A stretch of 64,000 nt of DNA from Trissonchulus latispiculum (GCA_030248195.1 JASAND010022216.1:41074-105073); one strand, 5' to 3'. Shown: positions 9,549 through 21,168, counted from the first letter of the stretch. The notes: generated from the sequence alone by a model not told the origin. Made by a program: numbers and translations.

Positions 9549-11791
9549 GGTGGTGATTCCTTTTGGGCACATATTGTTATTTGGCGGCGTAAATCAAGAT
9601 GAAATTTGATGAAACTTTCCGAAATAAGTTCTTTTAGCGTTCTAACACCCTCCGCGCAATCCCGACTCAAAAATTCGAGATTTCCGGTCAGAGTGGTTTT
9701 TCCCAATTTCTGAACGTTTGGCAGCAGCTATACAGTTATGACTATATGCATTCGAAAGATCTCATTGAGCTTCACATTTTTGCTTTTTAAAGCAAGTTTC
9801 TAGCTTGATCCATTAACGCAACTTAAGGCTCGATCCGATCAAGTACTTGGGAAGGAGTGGTTGTGATTTAGAAGATAAGTTTAGATTTGATTTTATAAAA
9901 CAATTTCGGACGTCCCGAAATTAATTATTTGCTTTTATAATTAGCAAAACTTTAAAATTAGGTAAACATCACGAATGCAAGATATCTATTTTCATTTACT
10001 AAAGCTTTTTGTACCCGGGAAATTCCGAACTTAGTCGTTAAAATTTGCATTTTCAATTGTAGTGCAACCAATTCAAATGTTTGTTTTAAATACATGACTA
10101 AAACAGTTCCAATTTTTGTGCTAGATTTGCCTCTTCTAATAAAACTTGTCCATTGTAGCTAATGTCATTGGCAACTCTGACAAATTTGGTCCACTCTCCG
10201 AAGTATAATCACATAGGCACTAATGGGGAAAACCATAAAATGTGCGGAGGAAAGATTATAACTGGTGGGAGGAATTCTGTCAAGGAACGGTAGCTTTTGC
10301 GCTACTGAGGATTGAGGAAGCAGCTAAGTTATACTATCGCATTATTGTATGTATAGTAGCTTTTATGATACAGGATTTCAAAACAGACAGCTGACCGGGA
10401 AACTTCAAGCGAATTGTTTCCTGCAAAAGACGTCAGTGTACATAAATTATAGGATTTTGTTGATTTTTATAAACTATGATATTGGATTGGGATCAGTAAT
10501 AGACATGGAAGGTGGAAAAGGTCCTTCTGTGTCTGTTTCTGCATCTGAATCTATTTATCATAAATCTGGTATAGGTGTAGTGTTCACAACAACTGTTCAC
10601 ATCTGGATCCAAAAATTTGTTGAAAGCCGGTCTGCTGAGGCTTTACGGCTTAGGCAGCATATCAAACTGGCAATACTTCTTAATTACCGTTACAGAAACA
10701 ATTTCATTGGTGCTTTTCAAGACCGCAATTTTCCTTCTTTCCTATATGAGAGCTCGCCCACCCTTCCCGCTCCTATTTCTGCAGCCTGTTTTGTCCGTAA
10801 GCCTAACGAGCAGGCACACGTAATTTTCAGCCATCATAGTTGCTGTTACCAAGCGGGGGGCAGTTGTCATCGGATTAACGATCTCAACTGCCTTGGGCGT
10901 GACTGAAATAACCGTATGGTAGCACCGCCTGGGGATCATGTTTCTGTCCGTGATCTTCGTCTCTCCGCTTCTTGACTGCGGTCTGCGGAGAGCACCACTG
11001 ACGGGCCACGCTGTGTGCCTACAAAGTGGTTGGGTCCAAGCCAAAAAAAAAAAAAAAGTTTCTAGCTTTTCTTTACCGTGAGATATAGCCGATTTTCTTG
11101 TTTTGGCGTCGAAAACTTGTCATTTTTGCAGATATAAAATAATCCAACATTTCTTGAACTACGCAAGCTGTAAAATCAAACTAAGGGTGTCGGTCTGAAA
11201 GTCTCACAGGGACAAATTATCCGACGCATGATCGTCTTCCAACTGCTATCCTGTAGGCTGCTATCATAAAAAATGTAGTTTTTGCAAAAACACGACCAAT
11301 TTTTTCCAAAGATTGTGGAGCATTCACCATGCAAGTTAGAGGGCTGCTACTGAACAAATGTGTTCTGCACAAACATACCCAGGGACGATTTTTTAGTTGC
11401 CCCAATTGCTGCTTTCTAGCTATAGTAATCGCTCGACAAATTTGGAAAAAGTAGGCAAAATACAGGTTACACACACATTTCAGCTTATATCTTTATAACG
11501 AAGAGCGATTTCACAATAAATAAAAAATCGTCCCCAGCTATTTGATGGAGGTGTCGAATGATATAACCGATGTCTCGCGAAAAAATTTACTTGAGTCTGC
11601 AAAAATTCTGGAAAATTATACTTCTTCTAAAATGTGTTAAAAATATTTTAGAAAAGGAACATTAGTTTCGTGACATGCATTAAAAAGAGAAAATGTCAAG
11701 CTACATTTTGATATAAAAATGGCTTCTTAACTCCAAGTAATGAATGAGTAATAATGGTGCAAACTTTATGTGACCAAAGGGAATCACAACC
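9549..11791. mobile_element. TTAA-flanked MITE, copy 1 (interrupted)
   Basis: Starts GGTGGTGATTCCTTTTGGGC after TTAA (9545-9548) and ends CCAAAGGGAATCACAACC before TTAA (11792-11795). Left and right parts match the complete element at 59612-60588; a poly(A) retroposon at 9807-11056 interrupts it. The TTAA target duplication is the signature of piggyBac-type transposition. No transposase is encoded. Confidence 0.85.
9807..11056 (+). mobile_element. Poly(A)-tailed retroposon inserted in the MITE
   Basis: A 12-base target duplication AGTTTCTAGCTT flanks it (9795-9806 and 11057-11068), and it ends with a run of about 15 A. These are marks of LINE-machinery insertion. It contains a 185-codon open frame (10349-10906) without recognised similarity. 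It may be a LINE 3' fragment or a processed transcript; no RT motif is present. Confidence 0.75.
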
Positions 11792-11839
11792 TTAAGTTGA
11801 TCGGTTATTTTATTCATTAACTTACTTTATCTCCATAAG

Positions 11840-12273
11840 GTATTGGTCAATAAATCCCCAAAGTTGTTTTTGGCTTGTGCTGACTTAACCATTAAAGATA
11901 GCCCGAAGGTTGTAACAGCAATAAGTTTATAAATAATAATATAAATAATAATAAATAACAGTTATTGGGCAATAGCTCCCAAAATGGTTTTTGGCTTGTG
12001 TTGACTTAACCATCAGAGATAGCTCGAAGGTTTTAAAAGCAAAAATGTTTATTTCTGGGCCCTCCTTCCAGCCATCACAACCAATCTGATGAATGGAGTA
12101 CATAGTGAAAGAATATTGGCAAAAATCAAAAATTTCTTATCTTTCACCTAAAAATGTGGGACTGGTCCCAGAATGTTAAAGAGCACCAAAATAATATATT
12201 TGTAAGCTTTCAGCCATTTTCATAAAGAGATAGAGCCCATTTGGTCAAATTTACACAAAGCGATACCAGCACC
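11840..12273. mobile_element. Partial TTAA MITE with an internal 80-base duplication
   Basis: Ends GATACCAGCACC before TTAA (12274-12277) and matches the right half of the element 15528-16462 (TTCCAGCC.TMACAACCAAT, CCAGAATGTTAAARAGCAC). Two ~80-base near copies around TTTTGGCTTGTGYTGACTTA (11850-11930 and 11967-12045) are separated by an AATAAT-rich spacer. Confidence 0.65.
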
Positions 12274-12402
12274 TTAAGTCCTAAATTTAGCTCATGCAGG
12301 CTGATTTTCTCTTGAAGTGCAAACTGATAGAAAAAAGGGATCAGAATAACTTCCCATCTATGTGTTGACAGAATCCGCTCACCACATGCATCTCTTTTGC
12401 AG

Positions 12403-12601
12403 ACACTTCAACCGAAGTTCGAACGATGGATTCATTAGCTGTCAATGCTCAGATCCAGCTGAATCTGCGTGCAGCAAACCTTCCGCTGGATAAGCGAAGA
12501 ATGCTGGGATTTAGTAGACCTGAAATTCTTCGTCAGTGCAGCTATCTTGGACTGCATAACTGCAACAGGGACCAAGCAACTTTATTTCAATTTAGATTCA
12601 A
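12403..12601 (+). CDS. DEG/ENaC exon, end of finger/thumb start
   Basis: Acceptor TCTTTTGCAG, then AC completes a phase 1 codon. The frame reads TSTEVRTMDSLAVNAQIQLN, LRAANLPLDKRRMLGFSRPE and ILRQCSYLGLHNCNRD. The family has the same layout here: an L-S/D-x-E/K-R-R-x-L-G-F/H run, a short helix, then C-S-Y/F-x-G-x-x-C. This shows that the channel body resumes right after the CTLD. The 3' limit is uncertain: the frame continues to a weak donor TTCAA|GTCAAA of the right phase, but family spacing would favour an end nearer 12572, where no GT is available. Confidence 0.8.
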
Positions 12602-13092
12602 GTCAAAGTCAAAAATTAAATTAATTCAAGTAAAAATAAGCTGTTGTGTTTTTGTGTCAGGAAAGTTAGAAGCATCCGTGTACAGCAGTATGAACTTAGT
12701 GGCTTCAGTTATGAGCATTATTAACACTAGGGTCCGATTCTGGTGTGGGCTTATCCCAAAAAAATTTTCGAGGGGGCTTGTAACGTAATCTTGAATGAAG
12801 GTTAATACTAGAGAATTCGCAAGATTTTAGTAAATTGGCAGCAAAATTTTCACTTTTAGAAGATAACTCGAAATTTTATTCATTTTTGAAAAAAAGAAAC
12901 TCCACAAATTGCTTGTGCAATACCATGAAACATGACATCTTGTTCTTCATAGTAATATGCAAAATAAATCCAATTAATTAAGGACTATCCGTGGCAACTG
13001 GATGCGATGTTTTAACAAGATATGATGTATCTCAGCTACATTCCTACTTACTTTTTGTTCAATAATGATTACTTTATGTGTTGTAACTTTAG
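12602..13092. other. Channel intron 6
   Basis: Contains a short dispersed-repeat piece at 12719-12785 (CTAGGGTCCGATTCTGGTGT, then AAAATTTTCGAGGGGGCTTG); nothing else recognised. Confidence 0.45.
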
Positions 13093-13193
13093 ATTGTTCA
13101 CTTCTGAATTTTGGGACTTTTCATATGGTAATTGCTATGCCTTCAAAGCTAACTCAAATCTAACGAAAGCTGTTCTGCCCGGATTAGAGAACG
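13093..13193 (+). CDS. DEG/ENaC exon with the YGNCYxF motif
   Basis: Acceptor AACTTTAG. Frame: LFTSEFWDFSYGNCYAFKAN, then SNLTKAVLPGLEN. Y-G-N-C-Y-x-F-N/K is a strongly conserved DEG/ENaC signature that follows C-S-x-x-G-x-x-C by about 15 residues, as it does here. The donor G|GTATGT is phase 1. Confidence 0.9.
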
Positions 13194-13557
13194 GTATGTA
13201 GTATTTACCGATAATTCTTTCAGCATTAGATTAAAAACAGAATGAAAGATATGTCATTCCGTATTATTCCAACCTATCTAGTCGTATAATCCAAATATTT
13301 TCTGCTGTTGTTTTGAGTGTACGCAAAAAGTTGTGATAAGCTGTGTGTCCTTTACAAAAAGCGGCCAATTTCCAAAGCAAACGTCATTTTCAGAATTGAA
13401 CAGGGTCAAGCATGCAGTCGTCCAACCTAGTTGCTTGATTATGAGTTTCACTTTCTGGCATAAAAGTGCTTGGTAGATTTCTTTGTAGGACTTCTTCTGA
13501 TACTGCATTCTGGCTGGGAACATTACCTGCCTTACATAGAATCGACTGGCCTTACAG

Positions 13558-13584
13558 TCTCCATAAGTATTCGAGCTGAATTAT
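13558..13584 (+). CDS. Candidate 27-base channel microexon
   Basis: TGGCCTTACAG / 27 bases / GTAAGT. Entered in phase 1 it gives V-S-I-S-I-R-A-E-L and leaves in phase 1. After P-G-L-E-N the family usually has a short beta strand of the type G-L-S-L-x-L-x-x-E, which this would supply. Strong splice sites and correct phase support it; its small size keeps it tentative. The following strand region, expected before 14406, is missing from the model. Confidence 0.45.
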
Positions 13585-14257
13585 GTAAGTAAATAGGTAA
13601 CATTTGCATTGATAACAAAATAGTTCTACGTTCGAAAAGCATCCTGACTCATTCGCTGTAAACTGGTCTAAATAAGGCTAGAAGCCATCTAAAACAAGTG
13701 TTTTAAATTGAAAGAAACATTTTTAAATTCGACATTATTAGTCATAAATAAAAGTCTGCCTCGGTTTCAGGATTGAAAGCTTCCGAAAACTTATTTTGTA
13801 CTTCGACTTGTGCTTAAGTCTCGCTTTATTTAACCCTCCCCCAGATTCCGGGTCTGTGGGTGGGTCCGGGTATTAATAATCCGGGTCCGCGTCCAGGCTA
13901 GTTTCGAAAATGTGTGTCCTGTCCGGAACCCACCATACTCTCTACTCTTGAACCTCATTCTCCAAGTTTTGCTTGAATGAGAAGTTATTTGCTTAGCTCT
14001 GCTTATACTAGGATTATGCCATATGAGCTTATCCATTGAAATCTTACTTGCAACAATAATGCACCTTCGCTCCTCAGTTAAGCTAGTGTTATTAACGCTA
14101 GGGTGCAACGTTACCGTCACGTGATTCTGAACAATTATTAAGCTAAAGTCAAGAATGTTTACTCTACCATTGGCTCACTCTGGATTTCATGCAAATAACA
14201 AAGCTCAAAGTTTGATTGACGGCTAATACTTTTAATCAAAGACATTATGTCTATGTG

Positions 14258-14330
14258 CAACACACACACGCACAAGCACACACGCACAAACAGAAACACA
14301 CACGCACAAGCACACACACGCACACATACG
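14258..14330. repeat. CA-rich microsatellite
   Basis: Imperfect CACACGCACAAG/ACACACG repeats about 75 bases upstream of the thumb exon acceptor. Confidence 0.85.
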
Positions 14331-14405
14331 GTTGCTTTAACCTTAAATAGGACGAGCTGTACAAATGTAATAATTTATGTCGACCTATTGATGTTTGCAC
14401 TGCAG

Positions 14406-14513
14406 GTGAAAGTCATACGATTGCCACGTCCCTACGGAAAATGCATTCAGGAAATCAATGATGCCCTTAGAAAACAGTCTTACTCTTTGTACGAAGAGCC
14501 TTACTCTCTGATG
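14406..14513 (+). CDS. DEG/ENaC thumb exon (PYG-C)
   Basis: Acceptor GCACTGCAG, donor ATG|GTAAGC, phases 0 and 0. Frame: VKVIRLPRPYGKCIQEINDA, then LRKQSYSLYEEPYSLM. L-P-x-P-Y-G-x-C followed by a Y-S-rich stretch is the beginning of the cysteine-rich thumb, which is normally built from several disulphide rungs. Confidence 0.87.
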
Positions 14514-14734
14514 GTAAGCAAACGAGCCTTCACAACGTCGCGCTTCCCTTACCTTCAGGCAACATTAAGCTGTCTAATACTGACAGTTAGGATTTTAACC
14601 AAATATTTTCTGTGCCGGATGGTGTTATTGAAATGAGTCGACAAAGTGTGTGTTGGTTGCAAGCTTATCAAGCGTAATCGCCATTTGTGAAACTACTTTT
14701 TTAAGAAACCTTACCTAAACAACACTCATATACA

Positions 14735-14941
14735 GTGTTTCTGAGATCACTTGCCAGGTAGACTTTATATTTTGTCAAAATATCGTTTCAGTACGAAGGA
14801 ATTTAATATTTTCTGAAAAAAGTTTCTGAAAAATGAAAAAGAAATTTTCTCATCCTTGAAATATCCTTGTATTTGCTTTTGAATTGAAGCGAATTGAGAA
14901 AAAATAAAGAATCTACCCCTGGCAAATTGCCCAAGATACAG
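14735..14941. repeat. Foldback element A2
   Basis: TGTTTCTGAGATCACTTGCC at the left end pairs with GGCAAATTGCCCAAGATACA at the right; same family as 451-631. Sits between two thumb exons. Confidence 0.65.
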
Positions 14942-15030
14942 TCTGCAATATATCTTTCAGATACCTTACACATAATGCAGTTAATTAATACTTTTTCCCT
15001 AATACCTTAATACCTTAATACCTTTTCTAG

Positions 15031-15139
15031 GCTTGTGATAAAACAAAGGAACAACTTAATTATGTGTCATTGTGCGGTTGCGGTCACCCAGCTTACCCAA
15101 TGCCTGAAACCATTATGCCATGTTCTAATGACGACCAGA
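15031..15139 (+). CDS. DEG/ENaC thumb exon (CGCxHPxYP)
   Basis: Acceptor CCTTTTCTAG, donor CAGA|GTGAGT, phase 0 to 1. Frame: ACDKTKEQLNYVSLCGCGHP, then AYPMPETIMPCSNDDQ. C-G-C-x-x-P-x-Y-P is the most diagnostic DEG/ENaC motif and places the gene beyond doubt in this family. A foldback repeat ends only 90 bases upstream of the acceptor. Confidence 0.93.
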
Positions 15140-15296
15140 GTGAGTTGCATACCGTAAAGCATTTAATAAATCATATGAATACTTAACAAACAAGTTGATT
15201 ACACAAACTTATTAATAAAGAATTAATGAACCTACAAACTCTTTTTGCTTCAATGAACTAAACGACCAATATTTTTGGGTTGGTACAACTTCCAAT

Positions 15297-17433
15297 GTAT
15301 ATGTCGCAGCAAAGTAGTACCTATAGGGATGTACTAGATCGCTAGAAAATTTCAGTGATGTACTGCCTCACTAGTCAAGTTGTACATTGAACGTTAAAGG
15401 CCTCAAATGTACAACTTACTAATAAATTTCAGTAATGCAGTACATCACTTAGTGTTTGTCAGTAATGTAGTATATCACTAAAACGTTTTCAGTAAACCAG
15501 TACATTTCTGTTTGCTTATTATCTTAAGGTGGTGGTATTCTTTTGCGCAATGGTTCTGTGGTGCATTTTTAAACGGTATAACTTTCGCAATTTTGGAGTT
15601 GGAAAGAGCTTTATATCTTTTAAAGCTTATAATAGGACATTCACATGAGCTTAATACGAGACTAGCAAGATTTCAAAAAATTCAGCAGAAATGTTCTGAC
15701 ATAACGGCTAAAGATAGACCAAAGATTTTCGAACATCGATTTATCAAAACTGTAGAAACGACCAATGGCTCCTTTTGTGCCATGAAATGAAGGACATACG
15801 GGCCGAGGAACGTTTTTGGATTTGGCTCAACAGGTCGGTCGAGAAAATCGGTCAAATGCATGGTAAACACTAAATTTCGCAACTTCGCTTTAAGTTTTCT
15901 TGCTACTCGAAACGTTTTAGCCCAAACCAAGAAAATGGTACCTCCGCAAAATTACGAAATCAGTAATCCGTCTAGTAATTTTTGAGAAATCGATGTTTAA
16001 AACAAAATAACCGCAGTTTTGCCAAAATGGTTTTTCGCCAAATTTTTAGCTTATAGCAACGACCTTCAGCAAATAGCAATTGACAAAATGTGCAATTACA
16101 TTGTGTATCGATTGAGTATAAATGGACCAAAATTGATCGTAAGTTTTGGCAGTAATGTTGGAAAACTGATTTCCTCGAAAATGGCCATTTTTTGACCCAC
16201 AAAATGGTTCTTTGCTTATACTAATTAGCCATGGAGATTGCTCAAAGGCTGTAAAAGGAAAACTGATCATTTTGTGTCCTATTTCCAGCCGTAACAACCA
16301 ATACGGTGTATCAAGTACGTATACAAAGAATAATGGCAAAAAGCAAAACTTTCTTATATTTTTGCCTAAAGCTACGGAACGGTTCCAGAATGTTAAAAAG
16401 CACGGAAATAGGATATATCGTAAGCCGTATGAGTCAAAAATAAATGAAAGGAAACCAGCACCTTAAGACACTAATGGGAGCAAACGTAGATAATTAGGAA
16501 CTAAATGTATTGTTATTCAAATAATTTGAGACATTTAAACAATAAAAGGAACAGATGTATGTATGCGGTTATTGAAATATGGAAGGTGTTAATTAATCCT
16601 GATACAACGTGCAACTTATAGCATTGATCGGAAGAGCTCCACGTTGGGCATTACATGTCCTTTAGACTACAAATATCACTTTTATAAAATGTTTTATAGG
16701 CTAAATGATGTAGATAATTGCAGCAAATTTCAATAAATTCCAACGATAATTACGATTTTAATGCCCCAAAATACACGACATTAACCAACACCTTAAGCCA
16801 AACTTAGTTTAAACGTAGCATCTTTAAGTCTTTATACTCTTAAGCTGTAAGAAATCTGTCCGATTTTTAAGAATAAAAATTAATATCTTCTATATTTCAA
16901 TAATCGTTACACTGTTTATTTCAAATTTTGAAGAGTGAAAGTGCACTACCTGGTGCATCACAACTGAAACTTAACTTAAACGTTAAATTTTTACTTTTTA
17001 CTTTTGTAAATATTAAACAAATTAAATCGAATATTAAAATCATCACTCAAATATTAAATGAATTGCATAAGCTCAAATTCGTTTCAAAAATAGCATCTTT
17101 ATGCAGTAATCGGCTCTTTCTGTTGTTTAAATTTCTCAAATCGCCTGAATGTATTGATTTGTACAATACAGTTGGTTCTTAATTCTTTACATTTTCTCCC
17201 TATATTGTCTAAAGATAAAAACCAAACAACTGTACTGATTTACTGAAAACGTTTTAGTGACGTGATGTAGTACACTCCGTGGTGTACTACATTACTAAAG
17301 TTTATCAGCAAAGTTGTGCATTTAAGGCCTTTAATCTACAATGTGCAACTTGACTAGTGATGCAGTACATCACTAAAAATTTCTAGCGATGTAGTACAAC
17401 AATAAATGGACTACTTTATGCGACATATATATC
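15297..17433. mobile_element. Long-TIR element E1 with nested MITE
   Basis: About 220-base imperfect terminal inverted repeats: left TATATGTCGCAGCAAAGTAG onward, right ...CTACTTTATGCGACATATAT. Shared blocks include AGTGATGTACTGCATCACTA, AAAGGCCT and AAAACGTTTTCAGTAAA. A TTAA MITE (15528-16462) is inserted exactly at the inner edge of the left arm. No transposase is encoded. The right arm is copied at 33600-33820 and 36190-36395. Confidence 0.8.
15528..16462. mobile_element. TTAA-flanked MITE, copy 2 (nested, complete)
   Basis: Left GGTGGTGGTATTCTTTTG, right AAAGGAAACCAGCACC, flanked by TTAA at 15524-15527 and 16463-16466. The right arm of E1 reads TATCTTTAGACA where this insertion reads TATC-TTAA-element-TTAA-GACA, so the empty site can be reconstructed and the target duplication verified. 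Confidence 0.85.
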
Positions 17434-17543
17434 TCCCATATTTCTACGAGTTTCTTCCGATAGCCAATTTTAAGAGAAATTCTTCTGCTTTCTAGTAAGA
17501 TGTCTGTGGCTCGCAGTTTGGGATGCTTCTAATTTTTCCTCAG

Positions 17544-17568
17544 TTCAATCCTGCGATCAACCATGCGT
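17544..17568 (+). CDS. 25-base channel microexon (C-D-Q-P-C), copy 1
   Basis: TTTTTCCTCAG / 25 bases / GTGAGT. Entered in phase 1 it completes Ile and then reads Q-S-C-D-Q-P-C, leaving in phase 2. The family has a C-x-x-P-C element at this position, just before the strand leading to TM2. Splice sites and phase both fit the exon at 15031. The exon lies about 110 bases beyond the right end of a TIR element and is carried inside the large duplication. Confidence 0.72.
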
Positions 17569-18103
17569 GTGAGTTAATTGATCATGTGATAAGCTGTTTC
17601 ATATAAATTCATACACTGTTTAGAACTGGGGTTTGGTAGTGGATGAAAAACAATAATTAAAATTGTGTCTTAAAAACTAAATATTCAAAGATAAAAATTA
17701 CTATATGTAACGAAAGAAAGAAGAAGTCAGAACAGTAATCATGTTAACTCGCAAACAGCTTGATTGGTCAGGACTTGGTTTTTGGAGTAGGTGCGACAAA
17801 TACAAGGTGTAATACTAAAACGATTAAGCAAAGCAAATTGTTGTGTTTATTAAATTATTTTGGTTACAAGCTGTTTTCGCTAAATTTAGTGACATGGCAC
17901 ATGGTGCTGGGCACTTTTTAAATAGTTGTCTTAAATTTAAATTTGTTCCGCAGTTATCACGTGATTGCACGAAGAGTCAATCTATCTGTACAAATTAGTT
18001 TCAGGACTGTATCACTAAAGATTCTCTATTCTAATACTCACGTTATTTTCTCATTTTACCTTGCTGAGTCTGCGCTCTTGGTTAACTTTAGGCAACAATT
18101 TTA

Positions 18104-18292
18104 TTAAATGCTAAAATATGATAGTAGTATACTAGTTGGCAATTTGACGTCGATTTGGGACTTAGAAAAATTTCGTGTTAGTTGCTGGCTGCAGATTTTG
18201 GACATAGTTTCTCGGTGGCTGTTTTTAATAGGCATAGCATTCATGATTTGATACGCGGTGAAACTAACATGATGACTCTGAGTGTATGTCAA
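18104..18292 (-). pseudogene. Downstream piece of the same minus-strand element, copy 1
   Basis: A 62-codon frame (Q-S-H-H-V-S-F... N-S-H-R-E-T-M-S-K) without known function. Copies are at 34489-34677 and 37066-37254, and an older inverted one at 43050-43200, showing that it is part of a repeated element. Confidence 0.4.
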
Positions 18293-19140
18293 CCTATTGC
18301 TGAATGCTGCAGAAGGATAACGCAGATAGCTTTCGCAATCAAAGATTGATTAGTGCGGCGACAGTTTCTCAAAAATTTCATCCATGCTAAAATGTATACA
18401 AAATGACAACAACCGATTGAGAATGTGAACCTTCGGTTTGAATTTACCAGTTTGGTGACGATTCTGCATGACGTAACACTGATGACCGCGCCGGCGAGAA
18501 GCAAAACTAAAAAACGTTCACACTGAGAGCACATAACGCAGCGAATAAAAGCAGTTAGGCTTGTAATTAGAGAAAAGTGTGTCTGCCACAATAGTAGATT
18601 CACACATTGCTGAACAAAAATCCATTCGCTTGAATCTCGGTCGACTGTTGCCGCCAGTTCAGAAAAGTTTTTCTCGTCTAAAGTTTGTCGCAGATTTTCA
18701 ATAGATTCAAAACTGTCAATTGCTCTGGGAATTTCAAAAACATGGGTATTTTCTGAAGGGTAGAAATAACGAAACTGACCAGTTCTATGATTCTGCAAAA
18801 CAAATCCTAACTGAATATTAACCTTGAACACACAACCTTCCTGCTCATACACCAACTTCAAGGCATCCAGAAGCGTCTCAGTTCCAAATTCTGACACTGG
18901 AAAGTTGTAGACTTTTCTTCCGCCTTGGTCGGTTAAACTGAAAGGATATATCTCCTGGCTGTAGTCTTGGAGCAACTGCTGAAGATGATCAAGGTCACCA
19001 GCGCCTGATCCGGTTAATGGAGGCTGTGCATTGGGTAAAACAAAAACAACAGTATTCAAGTACTCAGCATAACGGTGTGTCGCTGGCTGGCCAACACGCA
19101 CCTCCTCCTCTCCCGGGGCAGGGGGGGGAGGGGTCCTCAC
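18289..19140 (-). pseudogene. Mobile-element protein remnant, copy 1
   Basis: The minus frame (up to 283 codons) begins with a Pro/Glu-rich part, then RYAEYLNTVVFVLPNAQPPL, later VFKVNIQLGFVLQNHRTGQF, YFYPSENTHVFEIPRAIDSF and W-I-F-V-Q-Q. The F-x-x-x-N-I-x-x-G-F-V-L ... R-Y-F-Y-P-S-x-N-T pattern resembles, from memory, the N-terminal part of uncharacterised proteins found next to type-B DNA polymerases of large invertebrate DNA transposons; this is a weak assignment. After about residue 200 the frame probably runs into an intron or a stop region. Codon-like composition stops at the G-run near 19120, which differs in length between copies. Confidence 0.45.
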
Positions 19141-19544
19141 TGTAGTAGTCAGCAGAAATTAGCACTGGTAGGCATCAGTCGCTTAATAGAACCAGACTTG
19201 TTTATGCTGCGTATCTATACTGTCTATATATACGTTAAACGACACTCTTACGCGATCACAGAAATGCTTGATTGTAACAAATGCAGCCCCATAGAGCTGT
19301 TCTGCTCCAGTTAATTCAACTGGAGTGATTTGTTACAATCAGGCACTTCTGATGCACTTATTTTACGCAATCTTACATGTAGATGGGCCAGACTGTGCCG
19401 AAAGAGATTCGGGCTGAGAGCTGTTACTTTCATTTGGCTGACAAACAATGTTACCACAGATGTCGTATAAATTTGAGACACGTCCTAAACAAAGCACATA
19501 CAGTATAGTTCAGAATAGGACACAATCGAAAGTTCAGTGCATGC

Positions 19545-20058
19545 ACAGCGAACAGTCAATGCGTCCAGCATTTCCAATTTTACAAGCAGCAGTCTTCGTT
19601 GAACTCTTACGTTTAGCTTCTTCTATGGAGTCCCTCAGACAGTATGCTTCATCCCTCCCTTTACAAGATTTTCCTTTCTTTTTTGGTTTGTCTTCAAGAA
19701 GGTCAACATCCGAGTCTTGCTCATCCTTCAGAATGCGGCGGCGTTTTTGCGTCTACGGAATGGTATCGCCAGAGTCGGACTCGTTCCCATCGTCAGATTG
19801 CGCGGATTGCACGCCTCCATTTTTTAAGGATAGTGGGTAATTTATTCTTCAGGCTTTTCACCTGTGCTTTGAAAACATCCAAAATCGGCTTCGACGTATC
19901 TGCAACCAGAATATTTGGATTTGAGGCGCTGATACAATACTGGCGGAAACGAGTCCTACTGTAGCCAACGCCAGTTCCGCATCTTGAAATTTCTGCATAC
20001 AAAGTACCATGGATGTGAATACGTTCGGTTGACGGGTCCGTAACGGTATCCATAATCC
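19545..20058 (-). pseudogene. Minus-strand element exons: conserved block and charged tail
   Basis: After a good acceptor (TTTTTCTTTTAAG, minus strand, near 20058) the frame reads MDTVTDPSTERIHIHGTLYA, then EISRCGTGVGYSRTRFRQYC and ends in K/R-rich sequence near 19793. A second frame (19762-19548) is highly charged: D-E-Q-D-S-D-V-D-L-L-E-D-K-P-K-K-K. Possibly two exons of the same gene as 18289-19140; function unknown. Only the end of this part is kept in copy 2 (up to 36055). Confidence 0.35.
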
Positions 20059-20517
20059 TTAAAAGAAAAACAATTTATAATAAAAACCGTTTTTAAAATG
20101 GTCTTCACAAATTTAGAAAGAAGGTGGCTCATACTAACTAAATGAAACACATAGTGTCTAGCAATAAACTTTGCTGAATCCCCAACAACGGATAAATAAT
20201 ATTCTAGCAATTGTTTCAAAAAGTCACAAGCATCAAGATTAAATCTCTAATAGCTCTAAGAAAGGATTTGAATTCAAGTTTTTGGCAGATATCATCAATT
20301 TGAAAATAGTTTTTCTAACTGAACAATTGCTAAAAAACTTCAAACGAAATAATAGATGCCTTCTCCTCCTAAAAACTCGTATCTCGTAAGCTTCAGTATA
20401 AGCCAAAGGCGAGTGATCCGGTCTGTCAACACGTCAACAACTTTTTACACCTGCTATAATTCAATTGACATTTGATTTCTGTCTTACTCATTTTTGAATG
20501 GCTTTGATAGAAATGTA

Positions 20518-21129
20518 CTAGGTGTTCAAGGAGTCGCTCAACTCTTGGCACATTAAGCAGCAAACATCTGCTGAATAGTGAAAAACTGGATCAATGTCAG
20601 GGTGGATATGTTGAAGGTGCTCTTCAAAGTCATACTTATTATGATATATGCACCAAGGGCTGGTGCAAAATCGGCATGATATCGGCAAAAAGTTTTTAGA
20701 CTTTGCAGTTTGCTGGACTTTAGTCCACCATATGATTCCTGACAGGCCTTGATAGAAATAATTCAATACATTGCGAGATAATTGATAGGAGCAAACTAAT
20801 TTCTCAAACGGCCAAGCATTCTTTGTTTCAAACTTAAAATATCTGCGGTGTAGGCTGGATTGTGGAGTTACTGGTTGCCAAAACAGTTTGAACGTTGCAC
20901 CCTTCAGACGTTCTTTCCAGTTATGTCCAAAAATGCAGTAACAAATTGGCTTCATAACAGAATGTAAGTCTAGCGTAGCTCTTTCATCAGTAAACTTTAT
21001 GCAGACAGCTATGCGATCAATGATAGCAATTTGAATGTCAAAGTATCCAGAAAACAGTCCCGAAATAGTTGGTGTGTGATGTAATAATTCGACGTTAACC
21101 TGACAAACTGGAGGGTCATGATAAATCAT
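20518..21129 (-). pseudogene. Element protein with C-terminal zinc-finger-like motif, copy 1
   Basis: 203 codons on the minus strand. The C-terminal part has CRFCTSPWCIYHNKYDFEEH followed by LQHIH, close to a C2H2 finger (C-x-x-C ... H-x-x-x-H), and then C-C-L-M-C. The N-terminal part is hydrophobic/aromatic without a recognised domain. In copy 2 a deletion of about 190 bases removes exactly the zinc-finger end. Probably part of the same mobile element as its neighbours. Confidence 0.45.
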
Positions 21130-21168
21130 GTTTAGAACTGTAACGACTTCTTTATCATTAAAACTGGT

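Larger units (their letters stand above)
13194..14405. other. Introns around the 27-base exon; one channel exon missing
   Basis: Besides the candidate microexon at 13558 I find no clear exon, although the family needs one more strand segment here entering in phase 1 and leaving in phase 0. A GGGTCCGGGT-rich piece (13845-13900) and a (CACACG)n tract (14258-14330) are present. Confidence 0.45.

Noticed and set aside
14247..14636. 129-codon frame starting in CACACA repeats
   Set aside because: The first half is microsatellite translation; only the part 14406-14513 is a supported exon.
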